In this document: positions 54,920 to 64,000 of the stretch, piece by piece
How the letters are laid out: every line of letters starts with the position of its first letter
How positions within the stretch are numbered: the stretch's first letter is position 1
Source of the DNA: Streptococcus peroris ATCC 700780
GTDB lineage: Bacteria; Bacillota; Bacilli; Lactobacillales; Streptococcaceae
DNA length: 64,000 bases
Assembly: GCF_000187585.1 (NCBI RefSeq)
Contig: NZ_GL732463.1
Span: forward strand, 692,854 to 756,853
Reading direction: 5' to 3'
Notes under the pieces: generated by a model
What the model saw: the letters and a program-made list of their open reading frames with translations, nothing else
The model's database searches: none
Told to the model about the DNA's origin: nothing
Program-made: the position numbers and the translations under genes

Positions 54920-56380
54920 TTGTATCATTTGGATCAAAGTCAAGCCCCGATTTATGAGGGTTTGGTAAAATTACGAAAGAAAAGAATCGTGCCTTTTGAC
55001 GTCCCGGGCCATAAACGTGGACGTGGAAATCCAGAACTGGTCGAATTGTTAGGCGAAAAATGTGTCGGTATCGATGTGAACTCGATGAAATCTCTAGATA
55101 ATCTAGGGCATCCCATTTCGATTATTAGAGAAGCAGAGGAGCTAGCAGCAGAGGCGTTTGGTGCAGCCCACGCCTTTTTAATGATTGGTGGTACAACTTC
55201 CTCTGTACAGTCGATGATACTAGCCACTTGTAAGGCTGGTGATAAGATTATTTTGCCGCGAAATGTACATAAGTCTGCTATTAATGCTTTAGTCTTATGT
55301 GGCGCCATTCCCATCTATATCGAAATGAGTGTGGATCCAAAGATTGGAATAGCCTTGGGACTTGAAAATGACAGACTGGCACAAGCCATAAAGGAGCATC
55401 CAGATGCCAAGGCTGTTTTAATCAACAATCCGACTTACTACGGGATATGTTCTGACCTTAAAGGATTGACCAAGATGGCCCATGAAGCCGGAATGAAGGT
55501 ATTGGTTGATGAAGCTCATGGAGCTCATTTGCACTTTACAGATAAACTCCCCCTATCTGCCATGGATGCAGGTGCAGACATGGCAGCCGTTTCTATGCAT
55601 AAGTCTGGTGGGAGTTTGACTCAGAGTTCCATTCTGCTCATAGGAGAGCAGATGAGCCCAGAGTATGTTCGGCAGATTATCAATCTTACGCAATCTACGT
55701 CAGCTTCCTACTTATTGATGGCCAGTCTAGATATTTCACGACGTAATCTGGCCCTTCGAGGAAAAGAATCATTTGAGAAGGTGATTGAGTTATCTGAGTA
55801 CGCTCGACGCGAAATCAATGCCATCGGTGGCTACTATGCCTACTCAAAAGAGTTGATTGATGGAATCAGTGTTTGTGATTTTGATGTTACCAAGCTATCT
55901 ATCTATACTCAAGGGATTGGTCTGACAGGTATTGAAGTTTATGATCTCTTACGTGATGAGTATGACATCCAGATTGAGTTTGGCGATATTGGCAATATCT
56001 TAGCCTATATTTCTATCGGAGATCGAATCCAAGACATTGAGCGTTTAGTCGGCGCTCTGGCTGATATTAAGAGACTCTACTCACGTGATGGAAACGATTT
56101 GATAGCGGGTGAATATATCCAACCTGAACTCGTTTTATCTCCCCAGGAAGCCTTCTATGCTGAGCGCATTAGCCTTCCAATTGCTGAAACTGTTGGTAGA
56201 GTCTGTGGAGAGTTCGTGATGTGTTATCCTCCAGGTATTCCAATCCTAGCACCAGGTGAACGAATCACTCAGGAAATGATTGATTATATACGTTTTGCCA
56301 AAGATAGGGGTTGTTCCTTGCAAGGAACGGAAGATCCAGAGGTCAATCACATCAATGTCATTGAGAGAAAGGAGAACTAG
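54920..56380 (+). CDS. speA: PLP-dependent arginine decarboxylase (SpeA; Orn/Lys/Arg decarboxylase family)
   Basis: 486 residues of the fold-type I decarboxylase family. It converts arginine to agmatine, the first step of this operon; older annotations call it lysine decarboxylase (cad). VPFDVPGHKRGRGNPEL, IGGTTSSVQSMILA, VLVDEAHGAH and the PLP lysine in AVSMHKSGGSLTQSS are clear. The start is TTG 54920, with AAAGGAG about 7 bases upstream. Downstream aguA and aguB process agmatine, which supports arginine as substrate. Confidence 0.92.
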   Translation: MYHLDQSQAPIYEGLVKLRKKRIVPFDVPGHKRGRGNPELVELLGEKCVGIDVNSMKSLDNLGHPISIIREAEELAAEAFGAAHAFLMIGGTTSSVQSMILATCKAGDKIILPRNVHKSAINALVLCGAIPIYIEMSVDPKIGIALGLENDRLAQAIKEHPDAKAVLINNPTYYGICSDLKGLTKMAHEAGMKVLVDEAHGAHLHFTDKLPLSAMDAGADMAAVSMHKSGGSLTQSSILLIGEQMSPEYVRQIINLTQSTSASYLLMASLDISRRNLALRGKESFEKVIELSEYARREINAIGGYYAYSKELIDGISVCDFDVTKLSIYTQGIGLTGIEVYDLLRDEYDIQIEFGDIGNILAYISIGDRIQDIERLVGALADIKRLYSRDGNDLIAGEYIQPELVLSPQEAFYAERISLPIAETVGRVCGEFVMCYPPGIPILAPGERITQEMIDYIRFAKDRGCSLQGTEDPEVNHINVIERKEN

Positions 56381-57241
56381 ATGGACTTATGGTTTTCAGA
56401 AGTTCACACACCAGATGTTAAATTGTCGCTACGCACAGTTAAGCAACTCTATGCTGGAAGAAGTGAATGGCAAGATATTGAGGTTTTAGATACGCCAGCT
56501 TTTGGGAAGATATTGATCTTAAACGGGCATGTTTTGTTCTCGGATGCAGATGATTTTGTATACAATGAAATGACGGTTCACGTTCCTATGGCTGTCCATC
56601 CCAATCCCAAGAAAGTCTTGGTCATTGGGGGTGGTGACGGAGGTGTTGCCCAGGTTTTGACACTCTATCCTGAATTGGAACAAATCGATATTGTAGAACC
56701 AGATGAGATGCTGGTTGAGGTTTGTCGAGAGTATTTTCCTGACTTTGCATCTGGATTGGATGACACCCGTGTTCATATTTATTATCAAAATGGGTTACGT
56801 TTTTTGAGAAATTGTGAGGACACTTACGATATTATCATCAATGACGCGACTGATCCCTTTGGTCATACAGAAGGTCTCTTTACCAAAGAGTTTTACGGTA
56901 GTAGTTATCGGGCTCTCAAGGAAGATGGCATTATGATTTACCAACACGGAAGTCCCTTTTTTGATGAGGACGAATCCGCTTGTCGGAGTATGCACCGCAA
57001 GGTCAATCAAGCCTTTCCAATCAGTCGGGTATATCAAGCCCATATTCCAACTAGCCCTGCTGGTTATTGGTTGTTTGGATTTGCATCAAAAAAATATCAT
57101 CCTATTGAAGATTTTGATAAAGAAGGCTGGAAAAAACGCCAGTTATTTACGGAATACTACACTGCAAACTTGCATATTGGTGCCTTTATGTTGCCTAAGT
57201 ATGTAGAAGACATTTTAGAAGAAGAGGAAGGAAAAAAATGA
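56381..57241 (+). CDS. speE: Spermidine synthase SpeE
   Basis: 286 residues. Aminopropyltransferase that joins decarboxylated S-adenosylmethionine to putrescine. VLVIGGGDGGVAQVLTLYPELEQIDIVEPDEM and the catalytic DATDPFGHTEGLF are typical. It is directly after speA, and its last 4 bases overlap the next gene. No S-adenosylmethionine decarboxylase (speD) is in this operon, so its aminopropyl donor must come from elsewhere, or the carboxyspermidine route dominates. Confidence 0.93.
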   Translation: MDLWFSEVHTPDVKLSLRTVKQLYAGRSEWQDIEVLDTPAFGKILILNGHVLFSDADDFVYNEMTVHVPMAVHPNPKKVLVIGGGDGGVAQVLTLYPELEQIDIVEPDEMLVEVCREYFPDFASGLDDTRVHIYYQNGLRFLRNCEDTYDIIINDATDPFGHTEGLFTKEFYGSSYRALKEDGIMIYQHGSPFFDEDESACRSMHRKVNQAFPISRVYQAHIPTSPAGYWLFGFASKKYHPIEDFDKEGWKKRQLFTEYYTANLHIGAFMLPKYVEDILEEEEGKK

Positions 57242-58497
57242 GTCGTTTATTAGTTATTGGATGTGGGGGCGTTGCCCAAGTTGCTATTTCAAAGATTTGC
57301 CAAGATAGCGAAACGTTTAAAGAAATTATGATTGCTAGCCGTACTAAGTCAAAATGTGATGACTTGAAGGCTAAATTAGAAGGCAAAACAAATACTAAGA
57401 TTGAGACAGCTGCTCTTGATGCTGACAAGGTAGAAGAAGTGATTGCCTTGATCGAAAGCTACAAACCAGAAGCTGTTTTGAACGTAGCTTTGCCTTATCA
57501 AGACTTGACTATTATGGATGCTTGTTTGGCAACAGGTGTCCACTATATCGATACTGCCAACTATGAGGCCGAGGATACAGAAGACCCTGAATGGCGTGCG
57601 ATTTATGAGAAACGTTGCAAGGAACTTGGTTTTACAGCCTACTTTGACTACTCATGGCAATGGGCTTATCAAGAAAAATTCAAGGAAGCAGGCTTAACAG
57701 CTCTTCTTGGTTCTGGTTTTGACCCAGGTGTAACCAGTGTCTTTTCAGCTTATGCACTCAAACATTACTTTGACGAAATTCACTATATCGACATTTTGGA
57801 CTGTAATGGTGGTGACCACGGTTATCCATTTGCGACAAATTTTAACCCAGAAATCAATCTACGTGAGGTTTCTGCACCAGGTTCTTACTGGGAAGATGGA
57901 AAATGGGTAGAAGTCGAAGCTATGTCTATCAAACGTGAGTATGATTTCCCTCAAGTTGGTCAAAAAGACATGTATCTCCTCCACCATGAAGAAATCGAAT
58001 CATTAGCAAAGAATATTCCAGGAGTTAAACGCATTCGCTTCTTTATGACTTTTGGCCAATCATATCTAACGCACATGAAATGCTTGGAAAACGTTGGTCT
58101 CCTTCGTACAGATGCGATTAACTTTAACGGCCAAGAAATCGTACCAATCCAATTCTTGAAAGCCTTGCTTCCAGATCCTGCAAGCCTTGGCCCACGTACT
58201 GTTGGTAAAACTAATATTGGATGTATCTTTACCGGTGTCAAAGATGGCGTTGAAAAGACCATCTACATCTACAATGTTTGCGACCATCAAGAATGTTACG
58301 CAGAAGTTGGTTCACAAGCCATTTCTTATACAACGGGTGTTCCAGCTATGATTGGTACAAAATTAGTGATGGATGGCACTTGGAAACAACCAGGAGTTTA
58401 TAACCTTGAAGAATTGGATCCAGACCCATTCATGGAAGCTTTGAATAAATTCGGTTTGCCATGGGTTGTGGTTGAAAATCCACAAATGGTGGACTAA
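57238..58497 (+). CDS. Carboxy(nor)spermidine dehydrogenase (saccharopine dehydrogenase family)
   Basis: 419 residues. NAD(P)-binding start LLVIGCGGVAQVAISKIC; YFDYSWQWAYQEKFKEAGLTALLGSGFDPGVTSV is the substrate-domain hallmark. It condenses putrescine (or diaminopropane) with aspartate semialdehyde to a carboxylated polyamine, which NspC then decarboxylates. Often mis-annotated as lysine biosynthesis (lys9). Overlaps speE and abuts nspC by shared bases. Confidence 0.9.
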   Translation: MSRLLVIGCGGVAQVAISKICQDSETFKEIMIASRTKSKCDDLKAKLEGKTNTKIETAALDADKVEEVIALIESYKPEAVLNVALPYQDLTIMDACLATGVHYIDTANYEAEDTEDPEWRAIYEKRCKELGFTAYFDYSWQWAYQEKFKEAGLTALLGSGFDPGVTSVFSAYALKHYFDEIHYIDILDCNGGDHGYPFATNFNPEINLREVSAPGSYWEDGKWVEVEAMSIKREYDFPQVGQKDMYLLHHEEIESLAKNIPGVKRIRFFMTFGQSYLTHMKCLENVGLLRTDAINFNGQEIVPIQFLKALLPDPASLGPRTVGKTNIGCIFTGVKDGVEKTIYIYNVCDHQECYAEVGSQAISYTTGVPAMIGTKLVMDGTWKQPGVYNLEELDPDPFMEALNKFGLPWVVVENPQMVD

Positions 58498-59624
58498 TGA
58501 AGTTAGAACAAGTACCAACACCAGCCTATGTCATTGATTTAGCAAAACTAGAAGAAAATTGTAGTATTCTGCATCAGGTTCAGGAAAAGGCTGGCTGTAA
58601 GGTTTTGCTAGCTCAAAAGGCTTATTCTCTCTATAAAACCTATCCCTTGATTAGCCAGTATCTCTCTGGTACAACGGCTAGTGGACTCTATGAAGCGAAG
58701 TTAGCTAGAGAAGAGTTTCCGGGGGAAGTCCATGTATTTGCACCTGCTTTCAAGGAGGCTGACATGGAAGAGCTGCTTCAAATATCGGATCATATTGTCT
58801 TCAACTCAGAGAGACAACTACGAAAATATGGTCAACGTTGTCGTGAGGCTGGTATCAGTGTAGGCCTACGCCTCAATCCTCAGTGTTCAACACAAGGAGA
58901 TCACGCGCTTTATGATCCTTGTGCTCCTGGCTCTCGTTTTGGAGTGACTTTGGATAAGATACCAAGTGATTTATTGGAATTGGTTGATGGACTTCATTTT
59001 CATACCCTCTGTGAGCAAGGGGCAGATGATTTACAAACAACTTTGAAAGCAGTAGAAGACCAGTTTGGTGCCTATTTGCATCAAGTTAAATGGCTCAATA
59101 TGGGTGGCGGACATCATATTACAAGAGATGACTACGATGTGGACTTGCTGATTTCTGAAATTAAACGGATTCGAGAAACCTATGACCTTGATGTCTATAT
59201 CGAACCAGGTGAAGCTATTGCGCTTAATGCTGGATATTTAGCTACTGAAGTCTTAGACATCGTTGAAAATGGGATTGAGACCTTAGTGCTAGATGCCTCA
59301 GCAAGTTGTCATATGCCAGATGTCCTTGAGATGCCTTATCGCCCACCATTGAGAAATGGTTTTGAAGCCCAAGAAAAGGCCTATACCTATAGACTTTCTT
59401 CCAATACCTGTCTAACAGGTGATATCATTGGTGACTATAGTTTTGAAAATCCAGTTAATATTGGGGATAGACTTTACTTTGAGGATATGGCAATCTACTC
59501 CTTTGTTAAGAATAATACCTTTAACGGGATTGGACTCCCAAGTTTGTATCTCATGGATAAAGAGGGTGAATGCAGTTTAGTCAAGGCCTTTGGCTACCAA
59601 GACTTTAAGGAGAGATTATCATGA
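58497..59624 (+). CDS. nspC: Carboxynorspermidine/carboxyspermidine decarboxylase NspC
   Basis: 375 residues, a PLP alanine-racemase-fold decarboxylase. PLP lysine in [29 protein letters not shown] binds phosphate, and [14 protein letters not shown] holds the active-site Cys region. It yields spermidine from carboxyspermidine. Its start overlaps the preceding stop, and its end overlaps aguA by 4 bases. Confidence 0.93.
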   Translation: MKLEQVPTPAYVIDLAKLEENCSILHQVQEKAGCKVLLAQKAYSLYKTYPLISQYLSGTTASGLYEAKLAREEFPGEVHVFAPAFKEADMEELLQISDHIVFNSERQLRKYGQRCREAGISVGLRLNPQCSTQGDHALYDPCAPGSRFGVTLDKIPSDLLELVDGLHFHTLCEQGADDLQTTLKAVEDQFGAYLHQVKWLNMGGGHHITRDDYDVDLLISEIKRIRETYDLDVYIEPGEAIALNAGYLATEVLDIVENGIETLVLDASASCHMPDVLEMPYRPPLRNGFEAQEKAYTYRLSSNTCLTGDIIGDYSFENPVNIGDRLYFEDMAIYSFVKNNTFNGIGLPSLYLMDKEGECSLVKAFGYQDFKERLS

Positions 59625-60706
59625 TGGACAGTCCAAAGAAATTAGGCTATCGTATGCCTGCAGAGTATGAACCTCACCATGGGACCCTCATGATATGGCC
59701 TACTCGACCGGGTTCGTGGCCTTTTCAAGGGTTGGCTGCTAAAACAGCTTTTAGCCAAATCATTAAAACCATTGCTCAAGGAGAAACAGTTTATCTTTTG
59801 GTGGAGGAGGACTATCTATCTGAAGCACAATCCTATCTTGGAGACCAGGTTGTTTATCTAGATATCTCAACAAATGATGCCTGGGCACGTGATACTGGTC
59901 CAACTATTCTCCTTAATGATAAAAAGGAAAAGTTGGCAGTCGATTGGTCTTTCAATGCCTGGGGTGGTGCTGTTGACGGTCTCTACCAAGATTATGAAGC
60001 AGATGACCAAGTCGCGTCTTCCTTTGCTAAAGAATTAAATATACCTGTTTATAGCGCCAAACCTTTTGTACTAGAAGGTGGGGCTATTCACAGTGACGGT
60101 CAAGGAACTATTCTTGTGACCGAAAGTTGCCTTCTAAGCCTTGGTCGTAATCCTCACATGACTAAAGAGGAGATTGAAGAGACCTTACTAGAGAGCCTTG
60201 GTGCCGAAAAAGTCATTTGGTTACCTTACGGTATTTATCAAGACGAAACCAATGAACATGTCGATAATGTTGCAGCCTTTGTTGGTCCAGCGGAGATTGT
60301 TTTAGCTTGGACGGACGACCAAGATGATCCCCAGTATGCCATGTCTGCAGCGGATCTAGCTTTTTTAGAGACGGAAACCGATGCAAAAGGCCGGAGCTTC
60401 ACCATTCATAAACTTCCAATTCCAGCTCTTCATCAAGTAGTGACGGAAGAAGATTTGCCGGGCTATACTTATGAAGAAGGCGAAGAGGAGCGTTATGCAG
60501 GTGAAAGACTAGCAGCTTCCTATGTGAATTTTTACATTGCTAATAAGTCTGTCTTGGTGCCGCAATTTCAAGATGTAAACGACCAAGTGGCCCTAGATAT
60601 ACTCAGCCAGTGTTTTCCAGACCGTGAAGTCGTAGGAATCCTGGCTAGAGATATTCTTTTAGGTGGTGGGAATATCCACTGTATTACCCAACAAATTCCA
60701 GAATAG
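59621..60706 (+). CDS. aguA: Agmatine deiminase AguA
   Basis: 361 residues. It hydrolyses agmatine to N-carbamoylputrescine. [49 protein letters not shown] and the catalytic Cys in [15 protein letters not shown] are all present. AAGGAGA precedes the ATG pair. Translationally coupled to nspC. Confidence 0.96.
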   Translation: MMDSPKKLGYRMPAEYEPHHGTLMIWPTRPGSWPFQGLAAKTAFSQIIKTIAQGETVYLLVEEDYLSEAQSYLGDQVVYLDISTNDAWARDTGPTILLNDKKEKLAVDWSFNAWGGAVDGLYQDYEADDQVASSFAKELNIPVYSAKPFVLEGGAIHSDGQGTILVTESCLLSLGRNPHMTKEEIEETLLESLGAEKVIWLPYGIYQDETNEHVDNVAAFVGPAEIVLAWTDDQDDPQYAMSAADLAFLETETDAKGRSFTIHKLPIPALHQVVTEEDLPGYTYEEGEEERYAGERLAASYVNFYIANKSVLVPQFQDVNDQVALDILSQCFPDREVVGILARDILLGGGNIHCITQQIPE

Positions 60707-60715
60707 GAGAAAAAG

Positions 60716-61591
60716 ATGAGAAATGTAACGGTTGCAGCCATTCAGATGCAATGCGCTAAGGATGTGGAAACCAATATCCAAACAGCTGAACGGTTAGTTC
60801 GTCAAGCTGCTAAGCAAGGAGCCAAAATTATTCTCTTGCCTGAATTATTTGAACGTCCCTATTTCTGTCAGGAACGTCAATATGACTACTATCAGTATGC
60901 CCAGTCGGTGACAGAAAATACGGCTATTCAGCATTTTAAAGTGATTGCCAAGGAACTAAAGGTCGTTTTACCAATCAGTTTCTATGAAAAAGATGGTAAT
61001 GTTTTGTATAACTCTATCGCTGTCATTGATGCAGATGGAGAAGTACTAGGAGTTTATCGTAAAACTCATATCCCAGATGACCATTATTATCAGGAGAAAT
61101 TCTTTTTCACACCTGGAAATACTGGTTTCAAGGTCTGGGATACTCTCTATGCCAAGATTGGTATTGGGATTTGTTGGGATCAGTGGTTCCCAGAAACAGC
61201 CCGTTGCCTTGCCTTAAATGGTGCAGAATTGCTCTTTTATCCAACAGCTATTGGTTCTGAGCCAATTTTAGATACAGATAGTTGTGGTCATTGGCAACGT
61301 ACCATGCAGGGACATGCAGCAGCAAATATTGTGCCAGTTATCGCAGCCAATCGTTATGGTTTAGAAGAAGTCACTCCTTGTGAAGAAAATGGGGGACAAA
61401 GTTCCAGTCTTAATTTCTACGGTTCATCCTTTATGACCGATGAAACAGGAGCTATTTTAAGTCAAGCCGAACGACAAGGAGACGCTGTTTTATTGACTAC
61501 CTATGATCTTGAAACAGGAGCATCTGAACGCCTAAACTGGGGCTTGTTTAGAGACAGAAGACCGGATATGTATAAGGAGATTGTGAAATAA
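60716..61591 (+). CDS. aguB: N-carbamoylputrescine amidase AguB
   Basis: 291 residues of the nitrilase superfamily. The Glu-Lys-Cys triad is visible: LLPELFERPYF, YRKTHIPDDHYYQEKFFF and GIGICWDQWFPE. It converts N-carbamoylputrescine to putrescine, carbon dioxide and ammonia. The last enzyme of the operon; AGGAG precedes ATG. No obvious terminator follows before 61649. Confidence 0.95.
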   Translation: MRNVTVAAIQMQCAKDVETNIQTAERLVRQAAKQGAKIILLPELFERPYFCQERQYDYYQYAQSVTENTAIQHFKVIAKELKVVLPISFYEKDGNVLYNSIAVIDADGEVLGVYRKTHIPDDHYYQEKFFFTPGNTGFKVWDTLYAKIGIGICWDQWFPETARCLALNGAELLFYPTAIGSEPILDTDSCGHWQRTMQGHAAANIVPVIAANRYGLEEVTPCEENGGQSSSLNFYGSSFMTDETGAILSQAERQGDAVLLTTYDLETGASERLNWGLFRDRRPDMYKEIVK

Positions 61592-61648
61592 TCGTTTGTA
61601 TTCTTCGTTTAGGCTATTAATGTTTTAGAATAGATAGGAGTTCTTTCA

Positions 61649-62260
61649 ATGAATCAAGCTTGGGAATTATTATTTGAGGGAAAGATTGATGAAGCAAAGC
61701 AATTGGTTCAAGCGGATTTTTGCCTAGCAAATTGTAAAGATTATAGTCTTTTAAACTTGATGGGCTATATCTATTTGTACGAAAAAAAGTACGAGGACTG
61801 TTTAGAGGTTTACCAACGTTATCTCCACTTGGCTATTACAGAAAAGGATCGTGAGAATGAACACATCGCCTATCATCAATTGGCTATGGTCTATCGTGAA
61901 ATGAATGATTTTCAAACAGCTCTTAGCTATATCGAAAAAGAGCGAGAAGTTATTGAACAAGATTTTTCAGAGGATGATCTCAAATCTTCTGTTAATGACT
62001 ATGAGCAAGGTTATTTACGATTAAAGTTAGGTAAAATTTTTGAAGCAAATACATATATGCAGCAGTCGCTAGATTCAGCCTTAAAGACAGATGACCTTAT
62101 CGCTCAGGCCTGCGCTTATAGAGGGTTAGGAGAGATTTATCAAAACCTTGATTCGAGTAAATCCCATGATTGTTTTAGTCATGCTATTCAACTCTTTGAT
62201 AAGGCTGGGGATGAGATTGGAGCGGAAGAAGTCAGAGATTTAATATTTAATAAAAAGTAG
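61649..62260 (+). CDS. Tetratricopeptide-repeat protein
   Basis: 203 residues, soluble and helical. Repeats such as LLNLMGYIYLYEKKYEDCLEVYQRYL, AYHQLAMVYREMNDFQTALSYIEK and ACAYRGLGEIYQNLDSSKSHDCFSHAIQLFDKAG are TPR units. Probably a protein-protein adaptor; partner unknown. It lies 57 bases after aguB and may be read from the same message. AGGAG lies upstream of ATG. Confidence 0.82.
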   Translation: MNQAWELLFEGKIDEAKQLVQADFCLANCKDYSLLNLMGYIYLYEKKYEDCLEVYQRYLHLAITEKDRENEHIAYHQLAMVYREMNDFQTALSYIEKEREVIEQDFSEDDLKSSVNDYEQGYLRLKLGKIFEANTYMQQSLDSALKTDDLIAQACAYRGLGEIYQNLDSSKSHDCFSHAIQLFDKAGDEIGAEEVRDLIFNKK

Positions 62261-62281
62261 CCCATTTAGGCTACTTTTTTA
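62253..62281. terminator. Bidirectional terminator at convergent gene ends
   Basis: AAAAAGTAGCC / GGCTACTTTTTT with a 6-nt loop, covering the stop codons of both flanking genes. Confidence 0.8.
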
Positions 62282-63094
62282 AAATTCTTTATAAACATAT
62301 GGATTCTCTGGTTTGTCGACTTTTACAAAGGATTGAAGCTCGAGTGTTGGGAGGACTTGGTTGAGTTCCTTGTGATAGTGATTCCTAATCTTGCCTTTGA
62401 CTCTGACCCAAGTGTTATTTTCGTACTGATTGGTGTTTCCTGTGGTCAAGAGTCCAAAAACTCCTGAATCAGCGATACAGTGCATGATACCAAAGCGAAA
62501 TACAAATTGACTATTTGCGTGATTAGGATCATTATAGACAAAGCCAATAAACTCGATTTCCTTGCCTTCAAATTCATTTGGATAATCATAAATAGCTTCC
62601 ATGACCTCCAGGTAATTTTCATCATTGATAACTATACTAGATTGAGCTAAGTATTTATCAGCACTCTTTCGAATAATATTTTCATGAGCTGTTTGTGAAT
62701 AAAACCTGCTAGTATCTGGTTTAAGATACTGACTGCTCGTTCCTTCACTTGCTTGGATTGCCTTGTCAGTTCCTTCCGACAAAGGGAAATAATATCCTTT
62801 TGCGGATACAGTTTGTGAGTCCAGTGCAACAGTTGGAAATGTAAATCCAACTAACAAGGGTAAACTTAAGAGGACAAAACTAGCAAGCTTGGCTGAAATA
62901 GTATGTAAGTGACTATGTTCTTTCAAACGCTTGAAGCAAATATAGGCTTGAACTAAGGCTAATAAGAAAGACAGAACCATAGTAATATAAGCCAGATAAG
63001 AATAGTGGAGGTTTAGATACTGATTGAGCTTACCTGATAGGTGCAGATAAAGGGTTAAGATAAAATAGCCAAATAAGATAAAAAATCGAATCAT
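62279..63094 (-). CDS. TIGR03943-family putative permease subunit
   Basis: 271 residues. About four N-terminal membrane helices (FFILFGYFILTLYLHLSGK...), then an extracytoplasmic domain with GKEIEFIGFVYNDPN, FRFGIMHCIADSGVFGLL and NTWVRVKGKI, an OB-like pattern known from TIGR03943. The family is regularly paired with DUF318-type permeases, as here. I start at ATG 63094, which overlaps the permease stop (ATGA), rather than the longer frame starting at 63160 inside the permease gene. Confidence 0.85.
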   Translation of the reverse strand: MIRFFILFGYFILTLYLHLSGKLNQYLNLHYSYLAYITMVLSFLLALVQAYICFKRLKEHSHLHTISAKLASFVLLSLPLLVGFTFPTVALDSQTVSAKGYYFPLSEGTDKAIQASEGTSSQYLKPDTSRFYSQTAHENIIRKSADKYLAQSSIVINDENYLEVMEAIYDYPNEFEGKEIEFIGFVYNDPNHANSQFVFRFGIMHCIADSGVFGLLTTGNTNQYENNTWVRVKGKIRNHYHKELNQVLPTLELQSFVKVDKPENPYVYKEF

Positions 63095-63996
63095 AGCATC
63101 ACCCCGACTAGATAAGAATAGACAAGCACAACAAGAGTTACAATTGTCATGAATTGCCAAATAAATCGCGTTTTAAGATAATTCTTCATCATGAGGAGGT
63201 TCTTGACATCAAGCATTGGTCCAATAACCAGAAAGGCAAGAACTGGCGCAAATCCGAAACTAGAGAGCAACGAAGAGCCAATAAAGGCATCCGCTTCACT
63301 ACAGAGTGATAGTAGGAAGGATAAGAGCATCAATAGAATAATAGCAAGCAGTGGGGTAGCGCTGATAGTTGTCAAGATTCGAGTTGGTACATAGACTTGT
63401 ACTAGGCTTGCAAAAAGACAGCCAAAGACCAAGTAACGCCCCATATCGAAGAACTCATCAATAGCTTGGATAAAGACTTGAAGAAGTTTCTGACCTTTCG
63501 TTAAATGAGAAAAATCATGTTCATGACAAGCCAATCTATTTTCCTTTTGAATAGGTTCCTCCCAGAAAAATCCAAGAAAGATACCCAATATGGTAGCTAC
63601 AAGAATTGAACCCAAAGCGCGGAGCAACACCATTTTAAGTGAATGACTAAAAGCTGAATAAGTGGCAAATAGGACGATTGGGTTAATGATGGGAGCTGTT
63701 ACCAGAAAGGGAACAGCCGTATAGCTTGGTACTTTCTTCTCCAAGAAGCGATTGATGATAGGAACAATGCCACACTCACAAGAAGGAAAGAGAAACCCTA
63801 TGAAGCTACCAAAAAAGATTCTCCCCAAACGATTTTTAGGGAGAAATCTATATACTTTTTCAGGAGTCACATAGACTTCAATGGCACCAGAGATGACGCT
63901 ACCGATTAGAACGAAGGGTAGAGCTTCAATAATGATTGATAGAAAGATAGCACCAGCTTGTAAAACACTTGAAGGCAGGTTTTGAAAGAGTGTCAT
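63091..63996 (-). CDS. DUF318/ArsP_1-family permease
   Basis: 301 residues with eight or so membrane helices. SCECGIVPIINRFLEKKVPSYTAVPFLVTAPIINPIVL and the repeated CSEADAFIGSSLLSSFG show the paired Cys/Pro motifs of this family. ArsP relatives export organoarsenicals, but the streptococcal substrate is unknown. With the TIGR03943 partner it probably forms one transport unit. The start codon is 4 bases from the window edge, so its ribosome site cannot be checked. Confidence 0.85.
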   Translation of the reverse strand: MTLFQNLPSSVLQAGAIFLSIIIEALPFVLIGSVISGAIEVYVTPEKVYRFLPKNRLGRIFFGSFIGFLFPSCECGIVPIINRFLEKKVPSYTAVPFLVTAPIINPIVLFATYSAFSHSLKMVLLRALGSILVATILGIFLGFFWEEPIQKENRLACHEHDFSHLTKGQKLLQVFIQAIDEFFDMGRYLVFGCLFASLVQVYVPTRILTTISATPLLAIILLMLLSFLLSLCSEADAFIGSSLLSSFGFAPVLAFLVIGPMLDVKNLLMMKNYLKTRFIWQFMTIVTLVVLVYSYLVGVML

Positions 63997-64000
63997 CTAT

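Noticed and set aside
63095..63160. Extended N-terminus of the TIGR03943 protein with a Cys-rich start
   Set aside because: It lies inside the permease gene in another frame; an ATGA overlap gives the natural start.

Overview
The window looks like chromosomal DNA from a Mitis-group Streptococcus (S. mitis/oralis/pneumoniae type). It is low-GC, uses strong AAGGAG ribosome sites, and has many extended -10 (TGnTATAAT) promoters. It carries a choline/ribitol teichoic-acid locus (tarI-tarJ-licA-licB-licC), RocS, Pmp23, an AdcAII/histidine-triad pair, a BOX element, and CiaR- and AdcR-type sites. No rRNA, tRNA, CRISPR array or intact insertion sequence was seen.

Layout. 1-2840: an AT-rich accessory end with a truncated gene, a probable SUKH-type immunity protein, a small membrane protein and a compact ABC exporter. 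2841-33857: mostly conserved core. It holds a formate/nitrite channel, a DUF2130 protein, truB, rocS, a DnaQ-like exonuclease, a GDPD and ybaB. The CiaR-boxed teichoic-acid/choline operon follows, then a PyrR attenuator with pyrK-pyrDB, and ribF with a probably leaderless start. Next come the zinc-regulated adcAII-pht operon, pepT, hemH, mnmE, a tautomerase, and tdk-prfA-prmC-sua5-GNAT. The core ends with ndpA-like, pmp23, a DUF1002 gene and rlmD.

33858-48400 is a mosaic accessory island inserted just after rlmD. A second copy of the rlmD 3' end lies at 38296-38319, as expected for an old integration site. Modules are separated by degenerate copies of one dispersed repeat, two of which carry a promoter-like core. 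Cargo: a metal-resistance module (broken ZIP transporter, ArsR-type repressor, CadA-type P-ATPase) under a long palindromic operator; an AAC(6')-like acetyltransferase with an S51 peptidase; a TetR-controlled three-gene ABC system with three palindromic operators; an Abi_2/HEPN abortive-infection protein; a hydrolase; and an ADP-ribosylglycohydrolase gene whose 5' end is duplicated around a SAP-domain gene.

48400-54400 holds a lipid kinase, small hypothetical genes, and a divergent pair of paralogous membrane proteins with a Fur-family-like palindrome between them. 54482-61591 is a polyamine operon: arginine decarboxylase, spermidine synthase, carboxyspermidine dehydrogenase and decarboxylase, agmatine deiminase and N-carbamoylputrescine amidase. 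Together these make putrescine and spermidine from arginine. A strong promoter and a roughly 330-nt, highly structured, non-coding transcript ending in an intrinsic terminator precede it. I do not recognise this RNA, and it is the best candidate here for an undescribed element (regulatory leader or independent sRNA). The window closes with a TPR protein and a convergent permease/TIGR03943 pair.
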